DNA of 64,000 bases from Nocardia puris (GCF_003315035.1 NZ_QNRE01000001.1:1089224-1153223), one strand, 5' to 3'; positions 19,334 through 28,651 are shown, counted from the first letter of the stretch. Program-made: numbers and translations. The notes: generated by a model not told the origin, from the sequence alone.

Positions 19334-19702
19334 TCAGCAGATCGAGCCGGGCGGCAGTGCGGCCGTGGCCCGCAGCAGATCGCGGACCAGATCGAAGTCC
19401 ACCTGGTCGGCCCGGCGAAAGCGCAGGCAGCCCTTGCCCATGTCGTATCCCGCCAGCCGGTCGGCGAACATCTCGCGTACCTCCGTGCGCAGCAGGTAGA
19501 TCGACAGGTACTGCTTCTGACCGGCGAATGCGACCTCGCCGACGCCGTCGCGCGCGTAGTTCGGCATCCCGTAGGCCATGACCTCGGTGAATCCCGGCAG
19601 TTCGGCCCGGCACAGCTCCCGCAACCGGGTCAGCGCCGCCCGCCGCTCCTCGGGCAGCTCGGCGAGATATTCGTCGACGTCCGAAGCCTGACTGCGCACC
19701 AT
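19334..19702 (-). CDS. DUF1801 (YdhG-like) protein
   Basis: 122-residue small soluble protein. VDEYLAELPEERRAALTRLR, then VMAYGMPNYARDG and VAFAGQKQYLSIYLL are the conserved segments of the DUF1801/YdhG family, a compact alpha/beta fold of unknown biochemical role. It is complete in length. It lies between the YCII gene and the molybdopterin genes, all on the minus strand, but spacings of more than 100 nt argue against one operon. Confidence 0.78.
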   Translation of the reverse strand: MVRSQASDVDEYLAELPEERRAALTRLRELCRAELPGFTEVMAYGMPNYARDGVGEVAFAGQKQYLSIYLLRTEVREMFADRLAGYDMGKGCLRFRRADQVDFDLVRDLLRATAALPPGSIC

Positions 19703-19835
19703 GCGCCGACTGTAGCCCGGCCGACACTTGTGGTGCTGCGACCCGCACGGCGGCGCCAGCGCCGAGATCCCGGCCCGAAGCCCGGGCGTATCCGGCGTGT
19801 GGACCGCTCAGGTGACCGTCGGCGCGGGGGACGAC

Positions 19836-19854
19836 GCTCAGCCCCGGGCTGAGC
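19836..19854. repeat. Perfect 19-bp palindrome downstream of moaD
   Basis: GCTCAGCCC, a single C, then GGGCTGAGC: two perfect 9-bp arms. It lies 31-49 nt beyond the moaD stop. It could form a terminator-like hairpin or bind a dimeric protein; the very short centre makes a free RNA hairpin less ideal. Nothing else is seen in the 182-bp gap. Confidence 0.5.
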
Positions 19855-19884
19855 ACCCGGGACAGGCTGGTCGCGACGGAAGTA

Positions 19885-20127
19885 TTACCCGCCCGCGAAG
19901 GGCGGCAACACGTCCACGCGCGGGGTGAGGGTGGTCGACGGGTCGCGGGTGAGTTCGTCGTCCACCAGGTACGCGCACACGCCGAGCATCTTGTCCAGGT
20001 CGGGGCCGTAGGTGTCGGCGAGCGCGGTGCGCAGGTCGGCGACGGTGGCCCCGGCGGGCAGCGACAGGTGTTCGCTGTCCTTGCCGACGGCGTCGGCGAT
20101 GGCGGCGAAATAGCGGACCTCAACCAC
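19885..20127 (-). CDS. moaD: Molybdopterin synthase sulfur carrier subunit MoaD
   Basis: 80-residue ubiquitin-like carrier that brings sulfur to precursor Z in molybdopterin synthase, together with MoaE. It begins [15 protein letters not shown], has the mid segment [15 protein letters not shown] and ends PPFAGG, the C-terminal Gly-Gly that is thiocarboxylated. The GTG start overlaps the end of moaA by 8 nt, so the two are translated together. MoaE is encoded in the divergent arm of the locus at 23641. Confidence 0.93.
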   Translation of the reverse strand: MVEVRYFAAIADAVGKDSEHLSLPAGATVADLRTALADTYGPDLDKMLGVCAYLVDDELTRDPSTTLTPRVDVLPPFAGG

Positions 20128-21178
20128 CGATGGCTCCCATCGTGCGTTCGGGCGGGACGAACCCCGCGGCGTCGATACCGTGCCCGGCCCACTTCTGCCA
20201 CATGGCGCCGCGCCAGATCTCGGCGACGTCGTCGTCGCTGGCGCCGGAACGCAGTGCGCGGCGCACATCGAACTCCTGATCGCTGAACAGGCACGAGCGC
20301 AGCATGCCGTCGGCGGTGAGGCGGGTGCGGTCGCAGCTCTCGCAGAACTTGCGGGTGACGGTCGCGATCACGCCGACGGTGGCGGGTCCGCCGTCCACCA
20401 GCCACTTCTCGGCCGGGGCCGAGGGGTCGGCGCGCCCGGCCGGGGTGAGGGTGAACCGGGAGCCCAGCACGTCGAGCAGTTCGGCGGCGGTCACCATATT
20501 GGCGCGCGCCCACTCGTGGTCGGCGTCGAGCGGCATCTCCTCGATGAACCGCAGCTCGCAGCCCTCGTCCAGGCACCAGCGCAGCAGATCCGGTGCGCCG
20601 GAGAGGTTTTCGCGCATGAGCACGGCGTTCACCTTGACCGGCGCGAGCCCGGCCTCGCGGGCGGCGCGGATGCCTGCCAGCACCGAGGGCAACCGGTCGC
20701 GGCGGGTGAGCCGGGCGAAGGCGTGCCGGTCGACGGTGTCGAGCGAGACGTTCACACGGGTGAGCCCGGCCGCGACGAGACCGCGTACGCGATGTTCGAG
20801 CCCGACGCCGTTGGTGGTCATGGCGATCGGCAGGCGCGGCAGCCGGGCGCGGCAGCCCGCGACGATCTGTTCGAGTTCGCGCCGCAGCAGCGGCTCGCCG
20901 CCGGTGAACCGCACCTCGCGCACGCCCAGCTCGCGCACCGCGAGGGTGACCAGGCGCACGATCTCGCCCGCCGTGAGCAGTTCGTCCTTCGGGATCGGCG
21001 GCAGCCCCTCCTCCGGCATGCAGTAGGTGCAGCGCAGCGAGCACTTCTCGGTGATCGAGACCCGCAGATCGCGCGCCACCCGGCCGAAACGGTCCACCAG
21101 CAGCGGCGTCTCAGGGCGTCCGTCGAGCGAGGGGCGCCCTGATCGCACGGCGGGGATGCCCATCTCGACCAACGTCAC
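20120..21178 (-). CDS. moaA: GTP 3',8-cyclase MoaA
   Basis: 352-residue radical-SAM enzyme that starts molybdopterin synthesis from GTP, together with MoaC. The first Fe4S4 site is CSLRCTYC (Cys 46, 50, 53); [12 protein letters not shown] and MTTNGVGLE follow. The second cluster motif is [20 protein letters not shown], and the chain ends in the conserved Gly-Gly (MGAIGG) needed for activity. Start GTG 21178 is chosen because it matches mycobacterial MoaA N-termini and follows GGAGGG; ATG 21163 is the alternative. It overlaps moaD by 8 nt and is divergent from moeA. Confidence 0.96.
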   Translation of the reverse strand: MTLVEMGIPAVRSGRPSLDGRPETPLLVDRFGRVARDLRVSITEKCSLRCTYCMPEEGLPPIPKDELLTAGEIVRLVTLAVRELGVREVRFTGGEPLLRRELEQIVAGCRARLPRLPIAMTTNGVGLEHRVRGLVAAGLTRVNVSLDTVDRHAFARLTRRDRLPSVLAGIRAAREAGLAPVKVNAVLMRENLSGAPDLLRWCLDEGCELRFIEEMPLDADHEWARANMVTAAELLDVLGSRFTLTPAGRADPSAPAEKWLVDGGPATVGVIATVTRKFCESCDRTRLTADGMLRSCLFSDQEFDVRRALRSGASDDDVAEIWRGAMWQKWAGHGIDAAGFVPPERTMGAIGG

Positions 21179-21243
21179 CCCTCCATTATGACCGGTCGAC
21201 CGATTCGCCGTGGCACCCCGCCGCCGCGCCGAGAACCGGCGAG

Positions 21244-21275
21244 ATCTCACAAACTCCCATGTCAGTACGTGAGAT
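21244..21275. promoter_or_regulatory. Inverted repeat between moaA and moeA
   Basis: ATCTCAC (21244-21250) and GTGAGAT (21269-21275), 7-bp perfect arms with an 18-nt spacer, inside the 171-bp divergent promoter region of the molybdenum-cofactor locus. It could be an operator or a hairpin; no known molybdenum-responsive site is recognised. Confidence 0.45.
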
Positions 21276-21349
21276 TCCGGTAGCGAGAGGTGCGCGGGCG
21301 GCGGGGGACGGTCGCCGGGCACGCGCGTGGCGGGGATAGGCTGACCGGT

Positions 21350-22552
21350 ATGAAACACCGGTCGGCCGCAACCACGGCCCGGTCCGTCGACGACCACCGC
21401 GACCGCATCGAGCAGGTGCTGCGGCCGCTGGCCGCGCGCCGCGTGGAGTCGGTCGCGGTGCCGTCCGCGCTGGGCAGGCAGCTGGCCGAGGACGTCCGCG
21501 CGCCGATCGACCTGCCGGTGTTCCGCAACTCCGCGATGGACGGGTACGCGGTGCGCGCCGACTCCGTCGCGGTCACGCCCGTCACCCTGCCGCTGGCCGG
21601 CGTGGTGGCGGCGGGCGATCCGGGGCGGCCGCTGCCGGAGGGCGCGGCGCTGAAGGTGATGACCGGCGCGCCGATGCCGCCCGGCGCCGACTGCGTGGTG
21701 CCGGTGGAGGACACGCACGCCGACGGCGCCCGCGTGACGGTCGAAAGAGGCCGCAGCGCGGGCGAATTCGTGCGACTGCCGGGCGCCGACGTGCGCGCGG
21801 GCGAACTGCTCGTCGCGGCGGGTGTGGCGCTGAACCCCCGCCACATCGCCGCCCTCGCGGCCGCCGGACTGCCCACGGTTCCGGTGTTCCGGCCGGTGTG
21901 CGCGGCCGTGATCACCACCGGGGACGAACTCGTCGCCGCCGGTACGCCGCTGCGGCCGGGCCAGATCTACAACTCCAACGGCATCGCGCTCGCGGCCGCG
22001 CTCACCGCGAACGGGGTGGCGGTGCAGTCCGTCGAGCACAGTGTGGACGACCCCGGGGTGTTCGGCCGATTGCTCACGGCCGCAACGCGATCCGCTGATG
22101 TGGTGTTCACCACCGGCGGCGTCTCCAAGGGCGATTTCGAGGTGGCGCGCGATGTACTGGCCGCCCGCGGCGGCGAATTCGGGTCGGTAGCCGTGCAACC
22201 GGGTGGTCCGCAGGGGCTCACGGTGGTGGACGGCGTTCCGGTACTGAGCTTTCCGGGCAATCCGGTGAGCACCATGGTGTCGTTCGAGGTGTTCGCGCGC
22301 CCGATCCTGCGCCACCTCGCCGGTCTGCCGCCGGTGCGCGTCAGCACGGTCGCGCTGCTCGAGGACGTGCGCTCCCCCGCCGGGCGGCGCCAGTTCCTGC
22401 GCGGGCGGCTCACCGAAGGCGGCGTCACCTCGGTGTCCGGCCCTGGTTCGCACCTGGTGGCCGGGATGGCCAAGGCCGACGTGCTGATCGACGTGCCCGC
22501 CGAGGCCACCGACCTCCCCGCGGGCACTCCCGTGACGGTGCGGGAACTGTGA
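21350..22552 (+). CDS. moeA: Molybdopterin molybdotransferase MoeA
   Basis: 400-residue MoeA, which inserts molybdate into adenylated molybdopterin. Conserved parts: [17 protein letters not shown] (about 60-75), [18 protein letters not shown] (about 104-121), and the MoCF-type nucleotide domain with [27 protein letters not shown] and [17 protein letters not shown]-terminal domain IV is complete. The start at 21350 has only a weak ribosome-binding site. First gene of the arm moeA-moaCB-moaE; 43 nt precede the next gene. Confidence 0.95.
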   Translation: MKHRSAATTARSVDDHRDRIEQVLRPLAARRVESVAVPSALGRQLAEDVRAPIDLPVFRNSAMDGYAVRADSVAVTPVTLPLAGVVAAGDPGRPLPEGAALKVMTGAPMPPGADCVVPVEDTHADGARVTVERGRSAGEFVRLPGADVRAGELLVAAGVALNPRHIAALAAAGLPTVPVFRPVCAAVITTGDELVAAGTPLRPGQIYNSNGIALAAALTANGVAVQSVEHSVDDPGVFGRLLTAATRSADVVFTTGGVSKGDFEVARDVLAARGGEFGSVAVQPGGPQGLTVVDGVPVLSFPGNPVSTMVSFEVFARPILRHLAGLPPVRVSTVALLEDVRSPAGRRQFLRGRLTEGGVTSVSGPGSHLVAGMAKADVLIDVPAEATDLPAGTPVTVREL

Positions 22553-22595
22553 GCGCGCCGTCGGGGCCGCGGGCCCGCTGTGCCAGGCTGGTGTC

Positions 22596-23654
22596 ATGAG
22601 TGAGCTGTCCCATCTCGACCGGGAAGGCCGCGCCCGCATGGTCGACGTGAGCGCGAAGGCCGACACCGTGCGCGTCGCGGTGGCGGCCGGGGCGCTGCAC
22701 ACCACGCCCGAGGTGGTGGCACTGGTGCGCGCCGACGGACTCCCGAAGGCCGACGTGCTGTCCACCGCGCGCCTGGCCGGAATCGCCGGTGCCAAGAAGA
22801 CTTCCGAGCTGATCCCCCTGTGTCATCAGCTCGCGCTCTCCTCGGTGAAGGTGGAGTTCGGGTTCACCGGCGACACCATCACGATCGAGGCGACCGCGAA
22901 GACCAAGGGCCCCACCGGCGTCGAGATGGAGGCGCTCACCGCTGTCGCAGTGGCCGGCCTCACCCTGCACGACATGGTGAAGGCGGTGGACCCGGCGGCG
23001 GTGCTGAACGGGGTGCGGCTGCTCACCAAAGACGGCGGGAAGCGCGGACATTGGGAACGTCCCGGCGCCGAGCATCACGAGGGCGAAGGCACGAACGCCG
23101 CGGAGAGTCCGGGTCCCGGCGCGGACCATCCGCGCATCACAGCATCGGACCCCACCGAAAACGGCGGTCCCGCACCGCGATCCGCGGTCGTCGTGGTCGC
23201 CTCCACCCGTGCGTCGGCGGGCACGGCTACCGACACCACCGGCCCCGTGCTCGTGGAATGGCTGACGCGCCAGGGCTTCTCGGTGCGCGGCCCGCTGGTC
23301 TACGCCGACGCCGAGATCGCCGCCGGCCTCGCCGACGCGCTGAGCCCCGCCCCCGCGCTGGTGATCACCACGGGCGGCACCGGCGCCTCCCCCACCGACG
23401 CCACTCCCGAGGCGACACTCGCCCTGCTGGACCGGGAACTGCCCGGCGTCGCCGAGGAGATCCGTCGGCGTGGCGCCGAGAAGTTCCCGCTCGCCGCCCT
23501 CAGCCGGGGCGTCGCCGGACTGGCGGGCCGCTCGGTGATCGTGAACCTGCCCGGATCCCCCGGCGGCGTGAAAGACGGTATGGCCGTGCTGGAACCGCTG
23601 CTCGACCATCTGCTGGCCCAAGTGACCGGAGGCGGCGACCATGACCGCGTCTGA
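22596..23654 (+). CDS. Bifunctional MoaC-MoaB/MogA fusion protein
   Basis: 352 residues with two catalytic parts. Residues 1-155 are MoaC (cyclic pyranopterin monophosphate synthase): [28 protein letters not shown], and [20 protein letters not shown] with the active-site residues. A loose linker rich in Gly, Glu and Pro (about 155-195) joins a MogA/MoaB-type molybdopterin adenylyltransferase domain (about 196-345) with [18 protein letters not shown] and [12 protein letters not shown]. Fusion links an early and a late step of the pathway. It overlaps moaE by 14 nt. Confidence 0.93.
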   Translation: MSELSHLDREGRARMVDVSAKADTVRVAVAAGALHTTPEVVALVRADGLPKADVLSTARLAGIAGAKKTSELIPLCHQLALSSVKVEFGFTGDTITIEATAKTKGPTGVEMEALTAVAVAGLTLHDMVKAVDPAAVLNGVRLLTKDGGKRGHWERPGAEHHEGEGTNAAESPGPGADHPRITASDPTENGGPAPRSAVVVVASTRASAGTATDTTGPVLVEWLTRQGFSVRGPLVYADAEIAAGLADALSPAPALVITTGGTGASPTDATPEATLALLDRELPGVAEEIRRRGAEKFPLAALSRGVAGLAGRSVIVNLPGSPGGVKDGMAVLEPLLDHLLAQVTGGGDHDRV

Positions 23655-24075
23655 AAGCACCGTGCGGCTGGCCCGCATCAGCGACCAGCCGCTCGATCCC
23701 GCCGAAGTCGAGGCCGCCGTGACCGGGCCGGAGCACGGCGCGGTCGTGGTGTTCACCGGCAAGGTGCGCAACCACGATGGCGGACAAACCGTATCGGCGC
23801 TGGAGTACTCCGCGCACCCGCAGGCCGAGCGCTTCCTGCGGGAGTGCTGCGCGAGCGCGGCCGCGGCGAGTGGGCTGCCCGTCGCGGCGGTGCACCGCGT
23901 GGGCCCGCTCACCATCGGCGATCTCGCGATCGTCGTCGCGGTGGCCGCGCCGCACCGGGCCGAGGCGTTCACGGTGTGCGCGGCGCTGGTCGACCGGATC
24001 AAACACGAGGTGCCGATCTGGAAGCGGCAGCGCTTCGCCGACGGCATGTCCGAGTGGGTCAACGCCTGTGGGTGA
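23641..24075 (+). CDS. moaE: Molybdopterin synthase catalytic subunit MoaE
   Basis: 144-residue large subunit that converts precursor Z to molybdopterin using sulfur from MoaD. GAVVVFTGKVRNHDGGQTV, LEYSAHPQAE, VHRVGPLTIGDLAIVVAV and the active-site segment KHEVPIWKRQ are all present. It overlaps moaCB by 14 nt and closes this arm. Its partner moaD is in the divergent moaA-moaD arm, so the two subunits depend on two promoters. Confidence 0.95.
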   Translation: MTASESTVRLARISDQPLDPAEVEAAVTGPEHGAVVVFTGKVRNHDGGQTVSALEYSAHPQAERFLRECCASAAAASGLPVAAVHRVGPLTIGDLAIVVAVAAPHRAEAFTVCAALVDRIKHEVPIWKRQRFADGMSEWVNACG

Positions 24076-24183
24076 TGTCACGGCCGGCTGACAAGGTCGT
24101 AACCCGAATCCGATGACGGATCACATCCGGCGACGTTAGCGTTCTCGTCCGGAGTTGTTCCGCCCCGGACGGCAGGAGGACGC

Positions 24184-25191
24184 GTGGGAACCGATCAGGT
24201 GCTGCTGCATCGCTTCGTCATCTCGCAGCTGACGGCCGCCGGGCTGGACCGCGACCGATTGATCAAAGAGACCGGGCTACCGGTGTGGACCATGTCGGGC
24301 GACGACGTCCACTTGCCCAGCCAGACCTTCTCGCGCCTGTGGGAACTCGCGGCGCACGGCCTGGGTGATCCGGACATCCCGCTGCGGGTCGCGCACCGCT
24401 ACGAACTGCGCAGCCTCGGGCTCTACGACTACCTGTTCGCCACCGCGCCGACGCTCGGCGAGGGGCTGGCCACCTGCGGGCCCTACGTCTCGGCGGTCAC
24501 CACCAATCACCGCTTCGACCTGGTCACCCACGACGAGCACGAGACGGCGCTGTACCTGGAGATGATCGACGGCGAGGGCCTGGGCCGCGACCTCACCCAG
24601 CTGTGGGGGTTGAGCGCGGTGCTCAGCCGCGCGCGGCGCGTGGTCGACGGTCCGCTGGTGCCGCTGCGGGTCACGCTGCGCAGACGCGCGCCCGCCGACC
24701 ACCGCGCCTACGTCGAGGTCTTCGGTACCGACGCCGTCGAATTCGAGGCCGACGCCGACGCCCTCGTCTTCCGCACCGCGGATATGTCCCTGCCGCTCAC
24801 GACCGCCGATCCGGTGCTGGCGAAGATCCTGCGCCCGCTGGCGGCCGCGCTGCCGCCGCCACCGCCGCTGCCCTCGGCCTGGCCGCAGCGGGTCGCCGAC
24901 GCCCTCGCCGACGCGTTCGCCGCCGGCGACACCTCGCTCGACGCCGTCGCCCGGCGCCTGGCCACCAGTCCGCGCACCTTGCAGCGCAGGCTCATGGAAG
25001 CGGGCACCACCTGGCGCAAGGAACTGGACCGGGCGCGCGCCGACCGGCTGCGCGCGGCCAGGGCGACGGGCCCGCTGAGCCGGTCCCGCCAAGCCCAGCT
25101 GCTGGGCTATTCCGACGCGGGCTCGATCCGGCGGGCCGCCCGGCGCTGGCGCGTCGAGGGCGGCGCGCGCCAGGCCGAACGCTTCGACTGA
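24184..25191 (+). CDS. AraC-family transcriptional regulator (arabinose-binding-like N-terminal domain)
   Basis: 335 residues. The N-terminal half resembles the Arabinose_bd domain of OruR/ArgR-type regulators (LPVWTMSGDDVHLPSQTFSR; RYELRSLGLYDYLFATAPTL), and the C-terminal 100 residues form the paired helix-turn-helix, with SLDAVARRLATSPRTLQRRL as the first and a rather divergent second (LSRSRQAQLLGYSDAGSIRR). GTG 24184 follows GGAGG. The genes around it are not obvious targets; such regulators usually control an adjacent catabolic gene, which is not evident here. Confidence 0.87.
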   Translation: MGTDQVLLHRFVISQLTAAGLDRDRLIKETGLPVWTMSGDDVHLPSQTFSRLWELAAHGLGDPDIPLRVAHRYELRSLGLYDYLFATAPTLGEGLATCGPYVSAVTTNHRFDLVTHDEHETALYLEMIDGEGLGRDLTQLWGLSAVLSRARRVVDGPLVPLRVTLRRRAPADHRAYVEVFGTDAVEFEADADALVFRTADMSLPLTTADPVLAKILRPLAAALPPPPPLPSAWPQRVADALADAFAAGDTSLDAVARRLATSPRTLQRRLMEAGTTWRKELDRARADRLRAARATGPLSRSRQAQLLGYSDAGSIRRAARRWRVEGGARQAERFD

Positions 25192-25207
25192 GCGGTAGTG
25201 GGTCACG

Positions 25208-25231
25208 GGCACCCGGCATATCGCCCGGTGC
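25208..25231. terminator. Imperfect hairpin between convergent genes
   Basis: GGCACCCGGC and GCCCGGTGC form an imperfect stem with a short AT-rich loop, exactly filling the gap between the AraC gene and the convergent small gene. It probably ends transcription in both directions. Confidence 0.45.
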
Positions 25232-25423
25232 TCACACGCGCAGGAACGTGGCCGCGATACGCCAGAAGGTGGCGGCCTCGATGGCGCGGAAATCCCAGCT
25301 GTCGGCGATATCGCGGCTCGCGGCGACGATGGCGGGTACGTCGAAGTCGTGGCGCGTCGCCGTCCCTTTGGCCTCCAGGGCCGCGATCACGTAGGCGGTG
25401 GCGCTCTCCCAGGTCTCGGACAC
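25232..25423 (-). CDS. Small hypothetical protein
   Basis: 63 residues: SETWESATAYVIAALEAKG, then a stretch of alternating helices ending ATFWRIAATFLRV. No Cys, no signal peptide, weakly amphipathic. I do not recognise the family. GTG 25423 has GGGAGAG upstream and codon use is typical of the region. It is convergent with the AraC gene. Confidence 0.6.
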   Translation of the reverse strand: MSETWESATAYVIAALEAKGTATRHDFDVPAIVAASRDIADSWDFRAIEAATFWRIAATFLRV

Positions 25424-25587
25424 CGAACTCTCCCCTCACTCGCAGAACGAACGTCCGACCCATCCGGCCCCTCGCGCGGCGCAGTGCACCGACGCGGCGG
25501 CGGGCGTGCTAGCAGTGTCGCGGCAAACCAGGTGGCGCCGCCAGCACCGAACGCGCCAGCTCGCGGCAAACGCGCCAATGTGCGTAC

Positions 25588-26637
25588 TCAGTGCGGCGTG
25601 TAGCGCCAAACGCCCAGCATGGCCCGCTCGTCGAGGGGGTCCTCGCCGGTGTGCACCGTGTCACGCAGACGCGCCAGCGCACGGTCGGCGGGCAGGCCCG
25701 CGCCGATGAGCACGAGGTTGCTGGCGCGCCGTTCGCCGCGCCGCCACGGGCTCGGCTCGAACACGATATGCCTGCCGACCATGTGCAGCTCGAACTTCCG
25801 GCGCTCGGCCGCGACGCCGAACGCCGCGAACCCCTTGGCGCGGAACAGTCCGCGCGGCGGGTCCTCCAGGAAACCGATCAGCGCGCGCGGGTCCAGATCG
25901 CGATCGCTGGTGAAGCTGACGCTGGTGTAGTCGTCGTGCAGGTGCTTGTGGTCCGGGTCGTTGTGATCGTGGTCGTGCTCGGCGAGCAACGAATCGAAGC
26001 TCAGCTGTTCGGCGACGCGCGGCTCGGCGCGCAGCGGCTCGTCGAAGAGCAGGCCGGGGTCGATGCGCCCGCGCGTGGTCGCGTACACCGGAACCTGCCC
26101 CACCAGGTCGGTCAACTCCGCGCGCAGGGCCTCGAGGTCGGCCTCGGGCACGCGGTCGGCCTTGTTCACCACGACGAGGTCGGCCAGGCGCAGGTGGGTG
26201 GCGAGTTCCGGGTGGCGGGCGCGGGATTCGCCGAACAGTTCGGCGTCGACCACCTCGACCAGCCCGCCGTAGCGGATGCGGGGGTTCTCGCTGCCGAGGA
26301 CCATGCGGATCAGGTTGCGCGGCTCCGCGAGACCGCTGGCCTCCACCACGATCACGTCGATCCCGGCGCGCGGTTCGGTCAGGCGGGTGAACAGGTCGTC
26401 GAGCTCGGAGACGTCGACGGCGCAGCACACGCAGCCGTTGCCGAGCGACACCATCGCGTCCACCTGGCCCGCGACCAGCATGGCGTCGATATTGACGGCG
26501 CCGAAGTCGTTGACGACCACACCGATCCGGGTGCCGCGATTGTTGCGCAGCAGGTGGTTGAGCAGCGTGGTCTTGCCCGCTCCGAGGAACCCGGCGACGA
26601 TCAGGACAGGTATCCGGTCAGCCACGCGGACCACCAT
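25588..26637 (-). CDS. CobW/COG0523 GTPase, putative metallochaperone
   Basis: 349-residue G3E-family GTPase. P-loop GFLGAGKTT (16-24), the metal-binding motif GCVCC (68-72), NKAD (158-161), then a His/Asp-rich loop EHDHDHNDPDHKHLHDD (220-236) and a C-terminal CobW_C domain with RAKGFAAF and RRGERRASNLVLIG. Proteins with this layout deliver zinc, cobalt or other metals to target enzymes; many are Zur-controlled. No Zur-type box is evident upstream and no client gene is adjacent, so metal and target are open. Confidence 0.88.
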   Translation of the reverse strand: MVVRVADRIPVLIVAGFLGAGKTTLLNHLLRNNRGTRIGVVVNDFGAVNIDAMLVAGQVDAMVSLGNGCVCCAVDVSELDDLFTRLTEPRAGIDVIVVEASGLAEPRNLIRMVLGSENPRIRYGGLVEVVDAELFGESRARHPELATHLRLADLVVVNKADRVPEADLEALRAELTDLVGQVPVYATTRGRIDPGLLFDEPLRAEPRVAEQLSFDSLLAEHDHDHNDPDHKHLHDDYTSVSFTSDRDLDPRALIGFLEDPPRGLFRAKGFAAFGVAAERRKFELHMVGRHIVFEPSPWRRGERRASNLVLIGAGLPADRALARLRDTVHTGEDPLDERAMLGVWRYTPH

Positions 26638-26683
26638 AGCGGCCCGCGCGGCCGTGCTTTCCGGGTGAAGCCGCGCCGCCCGG

Positions 26684-27865
26684 TCAGTCGGTCGGCGAGA
26701 GCAGGGCGCTGGCGAGGGTGTAGGCCAGGTTGATCAGCTCGGCCGTGATCCTGGTGTCGTCCATGCCGAGCGCACCCGCGAGCGGCATGAGTAGTTTCAT
26801 CACGGTGCCGACCAGCGAACTCGACTCGTCGGGCGAGGAGCCGGGCAGCGTGGGCGTCTTCGGCCGCAGCGGCGCCGAAGGCTCCGCACCGGGCGCGGGA
26901 CGGCTCGGCGGCGCGAGTGCCGCCGGAACCTGTGGTGACCCGGGAGCTTGCGCGGCCGGGGTCTGCGGTTCGGAGGTCGGCGCGGCCTCCGGCTGCGGAT
27001 CGGCGGGCGCCGGTGCCGAAGTCGGTGCGGCGGTGGGCGATTCCGGTGCGGCAGCCGGGGTGTCGGCCGGCGGCGCGCCGCCCAGCAGGTGGTTCACCAG
27101 ACCGGTGGTGATGGCGACCGCGTGCTTCAACTGCCCTTCCGGGCTGCCGAGTTCGGTCGCGTCGTCGGCGTTGGCGCCGTTGCCCATCTCCACGAACACC
27201 AGCGGCACCCGGGTCAGCGCGGGGCCTGCGATATCGGTGCGGGTCTGCAATCCGTTCTGGATGCCCGCGTAGGTGGCGGCGGGGAAGCCGGCCGCGAGGT
27301 AGGCGTCGCGCACCGATTCGCTGAGCGCGCGACCCTCGCCGGACTGCGCCGCGTCAGCCTGGGAATCCGGGATCGGCAGCGCGGGCACGATGAGGTGGAA
27401 GCCGCGCTCGGCGGGCGGTGCGCTGTCGGCGTGGATGCTCACCGCGACGGCGGCGCCGGACTCGTTGGCGGCGCGGGCGCGCTCGTCGATGCAGCCGCCC
27501 CAGCCGGTGTCGTCGGCGCGGCTGAGCACCACGCGCGCGCCCAGGTGTTCGAGCGCGGTCTTGACCAGCTGGGAGACGTTCCAGTTGATGGTGTGTTCCG
27601 GCACGCCGTGCACGGAGGTCATACCGGTGGTCTGGCAGTCCTTGGTGCCGCCGCGTCCGTCGGAGACCTGTCTGCCGAGGTTCTCGGCGTGACCGGGGCC
27701 CTGGTGGCCGGGATCGAGGAACACCGTGGTGCCCGTGAGCCTGGCGGCGTTCTCGGGGGACACCGGTTCGGCCGACGCGGTGAGCGGGGCGATTCCGGCG
27801 AGGGTGACGGTTACCGCGGCCGTGACGGCGGTGGAGATACCGGCCTTGATGATGCTCGGCTTCAT
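26684..27865 (-). CDS. Secreted N-acetylmuramoyl-L-alanine amidase (Amidase_3)
   Basis: 393-residue cell-wall hydrolase. A signal peptide with hydrophobic core (about 10-27) ends at ASA. The zinc amidase domain (about 43-250) has VFLDPGHQGPG (His), HTINWNV (Glu/His region), AVSIHADSAPP (His) and VFVEMGNGAN (catalytic Glu). After it comes a 100-residue Pro/Ala-rich tail, probably a wall-spanning linker, and a short amphipathic C-terminus. It resembles the mycobacterial Ami1/Rv3717 type in the catalytic part, but the long tail is extra. Direct repeats upstream may be a response-regulator site. Confidence 0.9.
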   Translation of the reverse strand: MKPSIIKAGISTAVTAAVTVTLAGIAPLTASAEPVSPENAARLTGTTVFLDPGHQGPGHAENLGRQVSDGRGGTKDCQTTGMTSVHGVPEHTINWNVSQLVKTALEHLGARVVLSRADDTGWGGCIDERARAANESGAAVAVSIHADSAPPAERGFHLIVPALPIPDSQADAAQSGEGRALSESVRDAYLAAGFPAATYAGIQNGLQTRTDIAGPALTRVPLVFVEMGNGANADDATELGSPEGQLKHAVAITTGLVNHLLGGAPPADTPAAAPESPTAAPTSAPAPADPQPEAAPTSEPQTPAAQAPGSPQVPAALAPPSRPAPGAEPSAPLRPKTPTLPGSSPDESSSLVGTVMKLLMPLAGALGMDDTRITAELINLAYTLASALLSPTD

Positions 27866-28249
27866 GTTCGGTCGGCGCCCCGGGACGGAGCACCCCTCCC
27901 TTCCCACTAGTAACACCAAACCCAGTGGTTCACTCTTGCAACGCCCGACACGGCGGGGCAACCCTGGTTACCGAACTGTTACCCGACACTCGGCCCGCAT
28001 TCTGCCTGGTCAATCGGTATAGAGCGGGCTCGTCGGATGCGGATCAAGCCGCCCTGGCGACACATTCCCGCCGGTCCAGCAACCATTCCACCCCGAAACA
28101 CGACCGCGCCCCCGGTGAATGTGACAGAAATCTCTTGAATCGAGGGACGGCGCGCCGGGACTCTGGTAGATCTGGCCTTCGAGACACGGGGATCTCAGCA
28201 GGTCAGCCGCCCGACTCGGGCGACACGCGAGCCGGAGGAGAACAACGTC
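27866..28249. promoter_or_regulatory. Divergent promoter region with GTTACC direct repeats
   Basis: 384 bp without a gene, between the amidase and a small secreted protein. GTTACC occurs at 27967-27972 and 27978-27983, 11 bp apart (one helical turn), and a further GTAACA lies at 27910-27915. Such direct repeats suit an OmpR-type response regulator; MtrA of related genera controls wall hydrolases. Nothing else is clear. Confidence 0.45.
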
Positions 28250-28621
28250 ATGCGTGCCAGCACGCTCTTGATCGCGGGCGCGATGGCGTCCGCGGCCACC
28301 CTGCTCGGGGCGGGCACCGCCGCCGCCCAACCCGCCACCGTCATGCCCGGCGACGGGCTCTACCTGGTGGGCGTCGACATCTTCCCCGGTGTGTGGGAGT
28401 CGCCGGGCACGCCCGACCCCGCCTACGGCTGCGATTGGCGCAGGCTGTGGAAGGTCGAGGGCGACAACACGAACATGAACTACATCATCGGCAACAACTT
28501 CACCCGCCTCGCCCCGGTGCGCGTGGTGATCAAACCGACCGACGTCGCGTTCAAGACCGAGAACTGCGGCGCGTGGCGGATGCTGCCCCCGCCGCCGTCC
28601 ACGGGCTCAGCCGGCTTCTGA
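28250..28621 (+). CDS. Small secreted protein of unknown function
   Basis: 123-residue precursor. A signal peptide (about 1-26, ending TAAAQ) precedes a mature protein of about 97 residues with two cysteines (YGCDWRRLWKV and ENCGAW), likely a disulfide. PGDGLYLVGVDIFPGVWESPG is the conserved part of a secreted family common in Nocardia. Strong GGAGGAG upstream. Function unknown. Confidence 0.8.
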   Translation: MRASTLLIAGAMASAATLLGAGTAAAQPATVMPGDGLYLVGVDIFPGVWESPGTPDPAYGCDWRRLWKVEGDNTNMNYIIGNNFTRLAPVRVVIKPTDVAFKTENCGAWRMLPPPPSTGSAGF

Positions 28622-28651
28622 GCGGGGCGGCCCGCGCATTAGGGTCGCCGC

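Noticed and set aside
21179-21349. Moco riboswitch in the moaA-moeA gap
   Set aside because: Too short and lacks the known multi-stem pattern; only a single inverted repeat is seen.
27866-28249. c-di-AMP (ydaO) riboswitch before the amidase gene
   Set aside because: Such switches precede wall hydrolases in actinomycetes, but I cannot find the conserved core elements.
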